Origin: Duganella sp. BJB476
GTDB taxonomy: Bacteria; Pseudomonadota; Gammaproteobacteria; Burkholderiales; Burkholderiaceae_D
DNA: 64,000 bases
NCBI RefSeq assembly: GCF_003416895.1
Contig: NZ_QVIO01000003.1
Coordinates: 661,653 to 725,652 of the forward strand
Reading direction: 5' to 3'
A program made the translations under genes and the position numbers. Below are positions 1 to 7,883 of this stretch, one piece after another. The notes under the pieces were generated by a model that was not told the DNA's origin, made no database searches, and was given only the letters and a program-made list of their open reading frames with translations. Positions within the stretch are counted from its first letter, which is position 1, and each line of letters opens with the position of its first letter.

Positions 1-162
1 GGTGACATCGAGCGCGAGCACGCGCAGATGCTCGGAACGCGGCAGCAGATCCTCGCGCGGCGTACGCATGGTGGCAATGACCTTCCAATCGCGATCGAGG
101 AAGTATCGGGCGGTTTCGAGGCCGAATCCGGATGAGCATCCGGTGACGAGGACGGTTTTCAT
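1..162 (-). CDS. Short-chain dehydrogenase/reductase, N-terminal fragment
   Basis: This is the first 54 codons of a gene that leaves the window on the left. The start is the ATG at 160-162. Residues 7-14 read TGCSSGFG, the glycine-rich TGxxxGxG nucleotide-binding motif of classical SDRs, directly after a hydrophobic beta strand. It is therefore an NAD(P)-dependent oxidoreductase of unknown substrate. It is divergent from the AraC-type gene at 245, a common pairing in which the regulator controls the reductase. The active-site YxxxK region lies outside the window. Confidence 0.85.
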   Translation of the reverse strand, partial: MKTVLVTGCSSGFGLETARYFLDRDWKVIATMRTPREDLLPRSEHLRVLALDVT

Positions 163-180
163 GGCGACTCCTGTTGAGTG

Positions 181-197
181 GTTTGCAGTGAGCAAAC
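181..197. promoter_or_regulatory. Putative operator between divergent SDR and AraC genes
   Basis: GTTTGC-AGTGA-GCAAAC is a perfect 6-bp inverted repeat with a 5-base spacer. It sits in the 82-bp gap between the divergent starts at 162 and 245, where both promoters must lie. It is a natural candidate binding site for the adjacent AraC-family protein or another local regulator. Only the symmetry and location support this. Confidence 0.4.
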
Positions 198-244
198 TAT
201 AGTTCGCCGACCTCGGACTTGCTACAATCAGGAGTCCAGATTTA

Positions 245-1180
245 ATGAGCGATAGTCCAGATATGATCGATCCCCTCGCAGAAGTCGTCACGTTGCTGCA
301 ACCGCAGGCTCGGTTCTCCAAGGTCGTCGGCGCTGCGGGTTCATGGCGTGTACGGCGTTCGGAATCCGGGCAACCGTTCTACAGCGTGATACTCAAAGGT
401 TCGTGTCGCCTCGAAATCAGCGGCCAGGAACCGATCCAATTGCAGCAAGGGGACTTTGTCCTGATTCCGTCGGCTTACCGATTCACGATGACCAGCCTGG
501 AGCCACCAGCATCGGAGGACCTGGATACCCCGCCCATTCAGTTGCCGAACGGCGAGTTCAGACACGGCGTTCAAGACGTGCCGGCCGACACACAGCTGTT
601 GGTAGGCTACTGCACCTTCGGTTCACCCGATGCGGCCTTGCTGGTGTCGCTGCTGCCGCAACTGGTGCACGTACGCGGCGACAAACGGCTATCCACCGTC
701 GTGCAGTTGGTGGGAGAAGAATCGCGGGCGGCGCGGCCGGCGCGGAAAGTGATCCTGGCGCGGCTGCTGGAGGTGCTGCTGATCGAAGCGCTGCGCTCCG
801 CGGCAGGGACCGCGGCATCGCCAGGTCTGCTGCGCGGCCTGGCCGACGAACGCCTCGCTGTCGCACTACGGCGCATACACGAAAACATGACCAAGTCCTG
901 GACGGTCGCGCAACTGGCCAAGGAGGCAGCCCTGTCGCGCTCGACGTTCTTCGAACGGTTCAGCCGCGCATTGGGTGTCGCGCCGATGGCGTATTTGCTC
1001 ACCTGGCGCATGGCTTGGGCGAAGCACCTGCTGCGACGGCAAGAGACCGGCATCGCCGAGGTTGCTGGACGCGTCGGCTACGGTTCGGCAAGCGCGTTCA
1101 GCGTCGCCTTCACCCGCCATGTCGGACTGCCACCGGCGCGTTATGTGCGAGAGCAACTGGAGATGCGGCAGCCGAATTAA
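245..1180 (+). CDS. AraC family transcriptional regulator
   Basis: The protein has 311 residues. The N-terminal part (about 10-195) is a cupin-like sensing domain of the AraC-binding/cupin_6 type. The last 100 residues hold two helix-turn-helix units, with the typical AraC sequence WTVAQLAKEAALSRSTFFERF followed by the second helix pair and the GY-x-S-x-SAFSVAF segment. GGAG about nine bases upstream supports the ATG at 245. It is divergent from the SDR gene and probably regulates it. The stop overlaps the convergent YciI-like gene by four bases. The effector is not predictable. Confidence 0.9.
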   Translation: MSDSPDMIDPLAEVVTLLQPQARFSKVVGAAGSWRVRRSESGQPFYSVILKGSCRLEISGQEPIQLQQGDFVLIPSAYRFTMTSLEPPASEDLDTPPIQLPNGEFRHGVQDVPADTQLLVGYCTFGSPDAALLVSLLPQLVHVRGDKRLSTVVQLVGEESRAARPARKVILARLLEVLLIEALRSAAGTAASPGLLRGLADERLAVALRRIHENMTKSWTVAQLAKEAALSRSTFFERFSRALGVAPMAYLLTWRMAWAKHLLRRQETGIAEVAGRVGYGSASAFSVAFTRHVGLPPARYVREQLEMRQPN

Positions 1181-1476
1181 TCCGTTGGCAGTTCGCGGAT
1201 TTCCACCCCGCCGCCGGCTTCGTAGTGCGGATTGCCGGTCAGGAAGCGTGCGGCATCGTCGATGCTCTCGGCGCGTACGCGCAGGAAGCCGGTGACATCC
1301 AGGCTGGCGGAATCGGTGGGGGCGCCCTTGCGATACAGCGCGCCCTTGCCGATGGAACTACCGCCGTCGAACTGGCCGCTCTGGCGCAGGCCGGTGATGT
1401 AGGATTCCCAAAGCGCGCTGCTGGCGGCATCGGGATGCGCGGTATCGTCAAGCATGAGGATGATGTAGTCGTTCAT
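1177..1476 (-). CDS. YciI family (YCII-related) protein
   Basis: A 99-residue protein with the DGC/YCII ferredoxin-like layout: an N-terminal strand (YIILMLDD), a central helix (ALWESYITGLRQSGQF), GG-x-S, and the C-terminal strand VRAESIDDAARFLTGNPHYEAGGGVEIREL. Family members are small cytoplasmic proteins, often near sigma factors or stress genes, and their biochemistry is mostly unknown. It is convergent with, and overlaps by four bases, the AraC gene. No partner sigma factor is seen nearby. Confidence 0.8.
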   Translation of the reverse strand: MNDYIILMLDDTAHPDAASSALWESYITGLRQSGQFDGGSSIGKGALYRKGAPTDSASLDVTGFLRVRAESIDDAARFLTGNPHYEAGGGVEIRELPTD

Positions 1477-1541
1477 GGTCGCTCGCGGAGTGGAGTTGAT
1501 GCTGTATTTTATCAGCGTACGATCTCCGAGCCCGTCGCCGG

Positions 1542-3866
1542 TTATTGAAGCGCCGTCCGCAACGCAGCCAGGGTGAACGGCTTGCAGAGAAAACTCCCTC
1601 CCAATTGACGCACCTCTCCCCCTACCCGGCTGTCACCGGAAACAAACACCAGCTTCAAATCAGGTTGCTGCCGGCGCAGCCGGTGAGCGAGCGCCAAACC
1701 ATCCATGCCGGGCAGGTGTATGTCCGTCAATAAAACATCGAATGTACGAGTCTCCAGCAAGGGCATGGCCGCTTCCGCGCTGGCGATGGCGCAGACGTCG
1801 CAGCCCAACATTTCAAGGCTGTCGACAGTCACCTGCAAGGCATCCTCATCGTCTTCGATGAGCAACACGCGCTTGGAAGCAAGTGGCAACTGTGCCGCAG
1901 ACGCCGGCGCGACGGGATTTGCCTCGCTCAGTAGTTGGCGAACCTTGTGCGCCAACTGCTCGCGTCGATAAGGCTTGGATAGCAGATGAACACCCGGATC
2001 CAGCCGGCCGCCGTGAATGATGGCATTCTGTGTATAACCCGAGGTGAACAGTATTTTCAGATCGGGCAGCAGAGCCTTGGCCTGCTGCGCCAGTTCGGTG
2101 CTCTTGATCGTGCCCGGCATCACGACGTCAGTGAACAGCAGATCGCAGCGCACGCCGGCACGCAACACTGCCAAGGCGGTATCCGGATTGTCGGCTTTCA
2201 GCACTTGATAGCCGAAACTGCGCAGCACGTCGACCACGACGCTTTGCACTGCCGGATCATCTTCCACCACCAGGATAGTCTCACTGCCACCCTTCACGTC
2301 CGTACCTGCAGGCTCCGGCACCGTAACGTCCGACGCATGAGACCGGACGAAATACATGCGGACAGTGGTGCCATGCCCGACCTCGCTGTACAGGCGGAAG
2401 TGGCCACCGCTTTGCTTGATGAAACCAAAGACCATACTGAGACCGAGTCCGGTACCTCGCCCTTCCGCCTTGGTGGTGAAGAAGGGTTCAACGGCGCGTT
2501 CCAGCACGTCCGCCGTCATGCCGCAGCCGGTATCGCTGACGCTAACGACAACGTACTGGCCGGCAGGAATATCCGGTGTCGCCGCGACATAGGCGTCATC
2601 CAGCACGGCATTGCCGGCTTCGATGGTCAGCTTGCCGCCATCGGGCATCGCATCGCGGGCATTGATCGCCAAATTCAATAAAACATTTTCCAGCTGGTGC
2701 GGATCCAGGACCGTATTCCACAGGCCGTCGGCGACGACCGTTTCGACGGCAATCGATTCCCCCAAGGCGCGTTGCAGCAGTTCCTCGCTATCGGACAGCG
2801 TACGGCCAACGTTGAGCACAACCGGCTGCAGCGGCTGGCGACGGGCGAATGCGAGCAGCTGCGAGGAAAGCTTGGCGCCACGTTTCACCGCCTGCAAGGC
2901 AGCCTCCACATGGCGCAGGGCTGGCGCTCGCCCGGCTACGTCGAGCATCAACAATTCCAGATTGCTGCCGACGACTTGCAGGATATTGTTGAAATCGTGC
3001 GCCACGCCGCCGGTGAGCTTGCCGACTGACTCCAGCCGTTGTGAATGCTGCAGCGCCGCCTGCATGCCCTCCATTTCGAGGCGCTGCGTAATATCGCGGG
3101 TGACCTTGGCGAAACCGATCAACTGTCCTTGATCGTCGCGAATGGCATCAATGATGACGTGTGCGCGGAACTTCGTCCCGTCCTTGCGAATGCGCCAGCC
3201 TTCTGCTTCGAAACGGCCGTATTGTGTGGCAGTGTCCAGCGCGCGCTTGGGCTCGTTGAGTACCTGGTCTTCAGCCGAATAGAAGCGCGAAAAATGTGTG
3301 CCGATCACTTCGTCGGCGGCATACCCTTTGATGCGTTCCGCCCCGGAGTTCCAGTTAGTGATGACGCCGCCTGGCGACAGCATATAGATCGCATAGTCGG
3401 TCACGCCTTGCACCAGCAAGCGGAAACGGTTCTCGCTCTCCTGCAAGGCGACTCTCGCCGCCCGCTTCTCATCGATATCGCGGGTGATCTTGGCAAAGCC
3501 CAGCAGTTCGCCGTCATCATCGCGCAGGGCGTCAATGACGACCGACGCCCAGAACCTGGTGCCATCTTTCCGCACACGCCAACCTTCGGCTTCGAAGCTG
3601 CCGTGCTCGCGGGCGGCCTGCAGGGCCCGCGCCGGAAGTCCTGAACGCTGGTCTTGCTCGCTGTAGAAGCGCGAGAAATGCTGTCCAATAATCTCGTGAT
3701 CGAGGTAGCCCTTGAAACGGCGAGCGCCAGCGTTCCAGGTGGCGATGGTGCCATCGACGTTGAGCATATAAATGGCGTAGTCAGCCACCTTTTCAACCAT
3801 GAACTTTGTGCGGCGAAGAATCTCTAACTCTTCCGGGGTAACGGAACTCGTCTCGGTTTTTTTCAT
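1542..3866 (-). CDS. PAS-PAS hybrid sensor histidine kinase with two receiver domains
   Basis: A 774-residue protein without obvious membrane segments, so probably a cytoplasmic sensor. Two near-duplicate PAS/PAC modules (about 20-135 and 145-262) share the same HFSRFYS and EGWR-x-RKDGT blocks. They are followed by a HisKA region with phosphoacceptor H290 in GGVAHDFNNIL, a HATPase domain (N-box LAINARDAMPDG about 399-410, GTGLGL at 480-485), then REC1 (about 537-645, acceptor D580) and REC2 (about 675-774, acceptor D715 in LLTDIHLPGMDG). The duplicated PAS pair points to internal duplication. No separate response-regulator output gene is adjacent, so phosphotransfer to a distant partner is likely. 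The signal is unknown. Confidence 0.92.
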   Translation of the reverse strand: MKKTETSSVTPEELEILRRTKFMVEKVADYAIYMLNVDGTIATWNAGARRFKGYLDHEIIGQHFSRFYSEQDQRSGLPARALQAAREHGSFEAEGWRVRKDGTRFWASVVIDALRDDDGELLGFAKITRDIDEKRAARVALQESENRFRLLVQGVTDYAIYMLSPGGVITNWNSGAERIKGYAADEVIGTHFSRFYSAEDQVLNEPKRALDTATQYGRFEAEGWRIRKDGTKFRAHVIIDAIRDDQGQLIGFAKVTRDITQRLEMEGMQAALQHSQRLESVGKLTGGVAHDFNNILQVVGSNLELLMLDVAGRAPALRHVEAALQAVKRGAKLSSQLLAFARRQPLQPVVLNVGRTLSDSEELLQRALGESIAVETVVADGLWNTVLDPHQLENVLLNLAINARDAMPDGGKLTIEAGNAVLDDAYVAATPDIPAGQYVVVSVSDTGCGMTADVLERAVEPFFTTKAEGRGTGLGLSMVFGFIKQSGGHFRLYSEVGHGTTVRMYFVRSHASDVTVPEPAGTDVKGGSETILVVEDDPAVQSVVVDVLRSFGYQVLKADNPDTALAVLRAGVRCDLLFTDVVMPGTIKSTELAQQAKALLPDLKILFTSGYTQNAIIHGGRLDPGVHLLSKPYRREQLAHKVRQLLSEANPVAPASAAQLPLASKRVLLIEDDEDALQVTVDSLEMLGCDVCAIASAEAAMPLLETRTFDVLLTDIHLPGMDGLALAHRLRRQQPDLKLVFVSGDSRVGGEVRQLGGSFLCKPFTLAALRTALQ

Positions 3867-4076
3867 GGCGGAAAATGATCTTCACGTGGTGGCGCAAACT
3901 GAACAGTTACGCAGCAGATAACTATCATATCGTTTTTAATCCATGAAACAGCGACGCACGATACGATAGCTGTTGTGGATGAGGTCGAAGATTTCTTTTG
4001 CGCACTATATCTCCAAGAGGGTGAGGTGCCGAAAGCCTCGGTTCAAGAACCTGCCTATCCTATGAAGATAAACCGA

Positions 4077-4433
4077 TCACTGACGCAGCTGTTTTTCCAC
4101 TTCATGCACAAGACCCCGTATGTAGCGCACACGGTTTCTAGATGGTCGTTGATGCATTGGTGAACTCAACTCATCAGGTTGACTAAATCCTTCCGCATCG
4201 ATTTGCCTGCTGATGATGGCGCGGAGCTTCCTGAACTCATCGTCAAAGCATTCGTCGTTAGCGGCGCGCTCTTTCAAGTGCGGCAGCACCTGAAGGAATT
4301 CCGGATTACTGGCAAGGTGACGTATCAACGTGCGGCGCGCCCGTGTATCCCTCACGAAGTAATAGCACTGCAAAACAAAGGCCATCGACGCAATGCACAC
4401 TCCAATGGCTTCAAGCACGATAGCAGGATGCAT
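4077..4433 (-). CDS. Hypothetical protein with N-terminal membrane helix
   Basis: A 118-residue protein not recognised. Residues about 5-27 form one hydrophobic helix (VLEAIGVCIASMAFVLQCYYF), followed by a charged cytoplasmic-type region rich in Arg, Glu and Asp. It lies eight bases downstream of the four-helix membrane protein at 4442-4831 on the same strand, so the two are probably co-transcribed and may act together. It sits between the sensor kinase and the truncated integrase, in what looks like accessory DNA. Confidence 0.55.
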   Translation of the reverse strand: MHPAIVLEAIGVCIASMAFVLQCYYFVRDTRARRTLIRHLASNPEFLQVLPHLKERAANDECFDDEFRKLRAIISRQIDAEGFSQPDELSSPMHQRPSRNRVRYIRGLVHEVEKQLRQ

Positions 4434-4441
4434 AGCTCCTC

Positions 4442-4831
4442 CTAGTCAGCTCTCAAAAAATCAAAAAACTCTCTCTGATTGACTACATGACGCCTGTATC
4501 TCTCTATGATATGCACTCCAAATACGATGGCAATAGCCGCACAGGAAAATAAGCGAGCATGTTCAAGCGGAAGTTGCGTGGACAAGAAACCGAACGCTGC
4601 TGAGAAAACGAAACTCAGCAACACGCCTGCACCGAACATCGCAACGTTACGAGAAGACAGGCCAATCGCAATGGAATACAGGGCGGCCGTCAGAGCAGCG
4701 GACTTAGCCTCGATTTTTCCTGAGAACCAAAGTTCCAATGCCAGCGGCAATAACGGCAGCAACATATGCAACGCTACACATACAAAAAAATTCTGCCAGC
4801 CTGCCGACGCATTCAGAGTATCGTTGTTCAC
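4442..4831 (-). CDS. Hypothetical four-helix membrane protein
   Basis: A 129-residue protein not recognised. Hydrophobic stretches at about 14-34, 46-62, 64-83 and 92-108 suggest four transmembrane helices, ending in a basic tail (IERYRRHVVNQREF). It is the first gene of a two-gene unit with the 118-residue protein at 4077-4433. Both genes use less GC-rich codons than the surrounding core genes, in keeping with transfer. Confidence 0.55.
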   Translation of the reverse strand: MNNDTLNASAGWQNFFVCVALHMLLPLLPLALELWFSGKIEAKSAALTAALYSIAIGLSSRNVAMFGAGVLLSFVFSAAFGFLSTQLPLEHARLFSCAAIAIVFGVHIIERYRRHVVNQREFFDFLRAD

Positions 4832-4908
4832 ATTGCCTCCAGACCGTCGCAGAGTCCTACCCCGCGCAGCTCTCGCGGCGGGAAATATCGGTTAGCGCCA
4901 TAGGACTA

Positions 4909-5670
4909 CTATCTAAAACTAATCACTGAGTCATAGGCATGCTTACGAATGAGCTCCGTCAGCTTGGCATCCCCCTTGTATTTCGCTTTCAGCGTCTTCA
5001 ACTGCTTCTGCGCAGGCCGGCAGTATTGGACAACGGCCCGCTCGATCTCCCGCTGTCGCTGCTCGCTTAAGCTCCCGTCGAACTCCCCCGCTGTATGGTC
5101 GCATTCATCTGCATTGAGTATGAAATTTTGGATATCCTTCGGGACGAGAGCCGCGATCACATCAATATTGCCGGTCGCAGAATAGAGGATGCGAACATTT
5201 TTTGAAGCAGTAAGCGACAGCAAGTAGGCACTTCTATTTTTTTGAAAACTTCCGCTCTGTCCTAGTACGCCAAAAGGAAAACTGACACAACCGAATTTTC
5301 CGCGGGAATCAGTCACAGTGCCCCATTCCGCCACATATGGATTCAGCTCGGTGGGACGCATCGCAAAGCCCGAGAGCGCACGGGCCGAATCGACTGGATA
5401 GATCTTGTGATCGAAGAGGATGCCCTTCTCCGCCCCCTTCTCGGCATAGCCGATGTCCTTTCCTTGCACGGCGAGATAATAGGTTGCGTTGAACCCATCC
5501 TGGTAGTCATCCTGCGAGTTAATTTCCTCAGTCGACAGAGCCCTCCAAGTAACCGACGAGGAAACGGACCTTGCGGACAAACAGCTAAGAATCGCGGCGT
5601 TGGAAGGCTCGGCAGCGCGTGCATCCAACACAAGCAGACAGAACACGAAGCTCAGACGTCGGCGTATCAT
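4909..5670 (-). CDS. Hypothetical secreted protein
   Basis: A 253-residue protein when started at the ATG ending at 5670. That start gives a clean signal peptide (MIRRRLSFVFCLLVL, probable cleavage after DARA). The frame stays open further upstream, but that part overlaps the integrase junction and has no signal character. The mature part has three cysteines and no domain I recognise. The start lies only about 90 bp from where the upstream integrase loses its homology, so this gene was probably brought next to the integrase by a rearrangement. Confidence 0.5.
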   Translation of the reverse strand: MIRRRLSFVFCLLVLDARAAEPSNAAILSCLSARSVSSSVTWRALSTEEINSQDDYQDGFNATYYLAVQGKDIGYAEKGAEKGILFDHKIYPVDSARALSGFAMRPTELNPYVAEWGTVTDSRGKFGCVSFPFGVLGQSGSFQKNRSAYLLSLTASKNVRILYSATGNIDVIAALVPKDIQNFILNADECDHTAGEFDGSLSEQRQREIERAVVQYCRPAQKQLKTLKAKYKGDAKLTELIRKHAYDSVISFR

Positions 5671-6871
5671 TTGTATTCCCATCCATGCGTAACTTCCAGA
5701 AACTGTGGATTGAACTTCCAGAAGATGGTTCCACCGTAAGCTGCTGTCGAATCGTACTGATGTATGCACGCCCATTCGGATCGATCACGCGATGCGCCAA
5801 CTGATGCTCGATCAGGTCCACGCGTTCGTTCAACACTTCGTCTAGGATCGTCCGCGCCGTCGCCCGGAAACCATGTGCCGTCATGACGTCTTTCGCGTAC
5901 CCCATGCCGCGCAGCGCCGCATTGATGGTGTTCTCGCTCATGCACGCATCCTCGGTACGCAGACTGGGGAAAACATATTTCCCATGCCCCGTCACGCGAT
6001 AAAGTTCGCGCAGAATTTCCACGGCTTGTGTGGGGAGCGGCACCATGTGCTCCATCTTCATTTTCATTTTCGCCGCCGGGATGCGCCACTCCGCCGCATC
6101 CAGATCGAATTCCCGCCATTCTGCGGCGCGTAATTCGCCCGGACGTACAAACAGCAACGGTGTTAGTTTTAACGCCGCCACGGCCACCACATGACCGTTA
6201 TAGGCGGATATCGAGCGTAACAACACCGCCAGTTCCTTCGGCTCCGTGATCGCCGCGAAATTCGTCCGCGGTATGGCAACCAGTGCGCCCTTCAGGTCCG
6301 GTGTCACGTCGCGCTCCAACCAGCCTATCGCCACACCAAAGCGCAGAATCTGGCCGCACACTTGTTTGATGCGGTGAGCCGAGTCAATCGCACCACGCGC
6401 TTCGACGCGCTGTATAACGCCAAGTATGTCGCGGGCCTTGATGGTCGATACCGGCAAGTTGCCAATGAAGGGGAATAGATCGTGTTCCAGCCAGGCCAGC
6501 ACCTTGTCCTGAGTGTTCGGGCTGCGGCTGGCCTCCATCTTCGTGAGCCACTGACGCGCCAGTGCCTCAAAGGTGTTGTGCTCAGGCTCCAGCAGATCCG
6601 CGCGCGCATCGACCTTGTGCTGCTTCGGATCGACACCGGCGCGCAGCTGCTTGCGTGCATCCGCGCACAGCTCACGTGCTTCAGCCAACGATACCTCAGG
6701 ATAGATGCCAAGAGCCAAAGTCTTGTGCTTGCCATCGAACCGGTAATTCATACGCCAGTACTTATTTGACTCTTTGACAAGCAGGTACAACGATCGGCCG
6801 TCGCTATATTTGTCGCCGCTGGGTTTGCCGGAATGCTTGAGTTTCCGTACGAAAAGGTCGGTAAGGGCCAT
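5585..6871 (-). CDS. P4-type tyrosine recombinase with replaced C-terminus (probably inactive)
   Basis: A 428-residue frame from the ATG ending at 6871. Residues 1-370 align without gaps to the intact integrase at 15728-16951, including the catalytic residues R248, HGFR (333-336), H360 and Y370. Immediately after Y370 the similarity stops at position 5761. The remaining 58 residues are unrelated and read into the upstream region of the neighbouring gene, so the normal last helix (MMQRWADYL) is missing. It is probably a remnant of an older element in the same tRNA-Thr site. Longer in-frame starts upstream are rejected because both integrases begin MALTD. Confidence 0.75.
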   Translation of the reverse strand: MALTDLFVRKLKHSGKPSGDKYSDGRSLYLLVKESNKYWRMNYRFDGKHKTLALGIYPEVSLAEARELCADARKQLRAGVDPKQHKVDARADLLEPEHNTFEALARQWLTKMEASRSPNTQDKVLAWLEHDLFPFIGNLPVSTIKARDILGVIQRVEARGAIDSAHRIKQVCGQILRFGVAIGWLERDVTPDLKGALVAIPRTNFAAITEPKELAVLLRSISAYNGHVVAVAALKLTPLLFVRPGELRAAEWREFDLDAAEWRIPAAKMKMKMEHMVPLPTQAVEILRELYRVTGHGKYVFPSLRTEDACMSENTINAALRGMGYAKDVMTAHGFRATARTILDEVLNERVDLIEHQLAHRVIDPNGRAYISTIRQQLTVEPSSGSSIHSFWKLRMDGNTNDTPTSELRVLSACVGCTRCRAFQRRDS

Positions 6872-6901
6872 GACTGCCTCCCGGAGTGATCTGGCGCCAA
6901 T

Positions 6902-6951
6902 TGAGGGACCAAACTTCCAAGTGAGGGACCTGGCGCTTTTTTGTCCCTCAC
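6902..6951. repeat. TGAGGGAC repeat cluster upstream of the truncated integrase
   Basis: TGAGGGACC occurs twice in direct orientation (6902-6910 and 6922-6930). GTGAGGGAC at 6921-6929 is answered by GTCCCTCAC at 6943-6951, a perfect 9-bp inverted repeat. The position, just upstream of the integrase and next to the att-like repeat, fits arm-type integrase binding sites. The motif differs from the GTTGGTA motif found at the ends of the neighbouring element. Confidence 0.4.
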
Positions 6952-6990
6952 CCGTCGTGGATTTCATGGTACTCCGACGGATTTGAAGAG

Positions 6991-7085
6991 ACAACAAAAA
7001 ACCCGCTTCTCCTATGAGGAGAGCGGGTTTTTAGACTTCTTGGTATTTCTTACTGCTGAGTTCTGGTGCGCTTGCCGGAATCGAA
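6991..7085. repeat. Left attachment site (attL): partial tRNA-Thr 3' end plus terminator
   Basis: Imperfect direct repeat of 17056-17150. It contains a rho-independent-terminator-like hairpin (arms 6999-7007 and 7022-7030) and a closely matching 50-bp block, 7035-7085, that copies the tRNA-Thr 3' end and its flank. One C is missing from the acceptor-end copy, and the match ends abruptly after GGAATCGAA. This is what integration of an element into the tRNA 3' end leaves at the far junction. Confidence 0.75.
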
Positions 7086-7098
7086 TTAGCTATGAGAT

Positions 7099-7140
7099 GT
7101 TGGTACAAATTCGGCAAAAAGTACCAACACAGGTACCAAC
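7099..7140. repeat. Left-end GTTGGTAC motif cluster (probable integrase arm sites)
   Basis: GTTGGTAC at 7099-7106 and its reverse complement GTACCAAC at 7121-7128 and 7133-7140 lie just inside the left att repeat. The same GTTGGTA core occurs in four copies just inside the right end (16965-17028). Matching motif clusters at both ends of one element are typical of integrase or excisionase arm sites. Confidence 0.55.
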
Positions 7141-7412
7141 AAAACTGAATGGTTCCTGAGTTCGGTTCCGTTTCATTCCCTCCAGGAAAAATTACATCTC
7201 GACTGTACTGTAATTTTGCGAATTCAATTATCTCATATTCACGCCTGTTAACAGCAACATTGAAGGATTCCAACATTTTCAAAAACACAAGCACTTAAAA
7301 TTCCATAACCCCGCCATCTATTGAAATTAATCATAAACCAGACTGAAACATATCTTCGAATAAGGTAATCGACCCAGCCAAAAAATTTAGATGCCTACAC
7401 AATACAAATTGG
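7141..7412. other. AT-rich intergenic stretch at the left end of the element
   Basis: No open frame with protein-like composition is seen. The DNA is clearly more AT-rich than the core genome and lies downstream of the HEPN gene. No convincing terminator hairpin was recognised. Confidence 0.4.
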
Positions 7413-7883
7413 CTATAAATTAAGCATAGTGTCAATTTCAAAAATTACTCGCTTTACCTGCTTATAGTAGCGCGAAACTCTTTCATAAGTTACATCTGCC
7501 GACTGTCCATGGGCAATAGAATGTCTAAGCGCTACAATACTATTAATGGCATCCTTCGCCTCATCAACTAAAAGTTCGTCAAGTAATTTTTGCCAATTTT
7601 TATTCAAGGCAACATAATGCTTGGTGATTTTCTCACAATTTAAGTTTGTAATTCGATTGGTTTGACTGACGACAAAGTCCGCGATTTGAGGTTGGGAACG
7701 CTCCTTAACATATTTTGCTGTGGAGCTTCGCACGTACTGTTCTAAATATCCAGAAACTAATACACATAGATATCGTGAAAAATCCGCTCTAAGCTCAATT
7801 TCAGTTGAATCAATGTCATTTATGCGCGCAAACGTCGAATCAAGCACATCTTGCGGAGAATTATTTTTCTTACTCATATTCAA
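7413..7883 (-). CDS. HEPN domain protein (MAE_28990/RiboL-PSP-like), candidate RNase partner of DUF262
   Basis: A 156-residue, mostly helical protein. R120-H121-S-I-A-H125 matches the R-x4-H active-site motif of HEPN ribonucleases, and the helix before it (VDEAKDAINSIVAL) fits the family. Its start overlaps the stop of the DUF262 gene by four bases (7880-7883), so the two are translationally coupled. HEPN proteins in such pairs are usually RNA-cleaving toxins or defence effectors held in check by their partner; that role is inferred here. Codon use is AT-rich, like the rest of the element cargo. Confidence 0.75.
   Translation of the reverse strand: MNMSKKNNSPQDVLDSTFARINDIDSTEIELRADFSRYLCVLVSGYLEQYVRSSTAKYVKERSQPQIADFVVSQTNRITNLNCEKITKHYVALNKNWQKLLDELLVDEAKDAINSIVALRHSIAHGQSADVTYERVSRYYKQVKRVIFEIDTMLNL

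Noticed and set aside
6902..6951. Short CRISPR-like array
   Set aside because: Only two direct copies and one inverted copy of a 9-base motif, without regular spacers or cas genes.
7062..7085. Second tRNA gene near the left repeat
   Set aside because: Only the 3' part of tRNA-Thr is present, with one base missing in the acceptor end and no anticodon arm; it is an att remnant.
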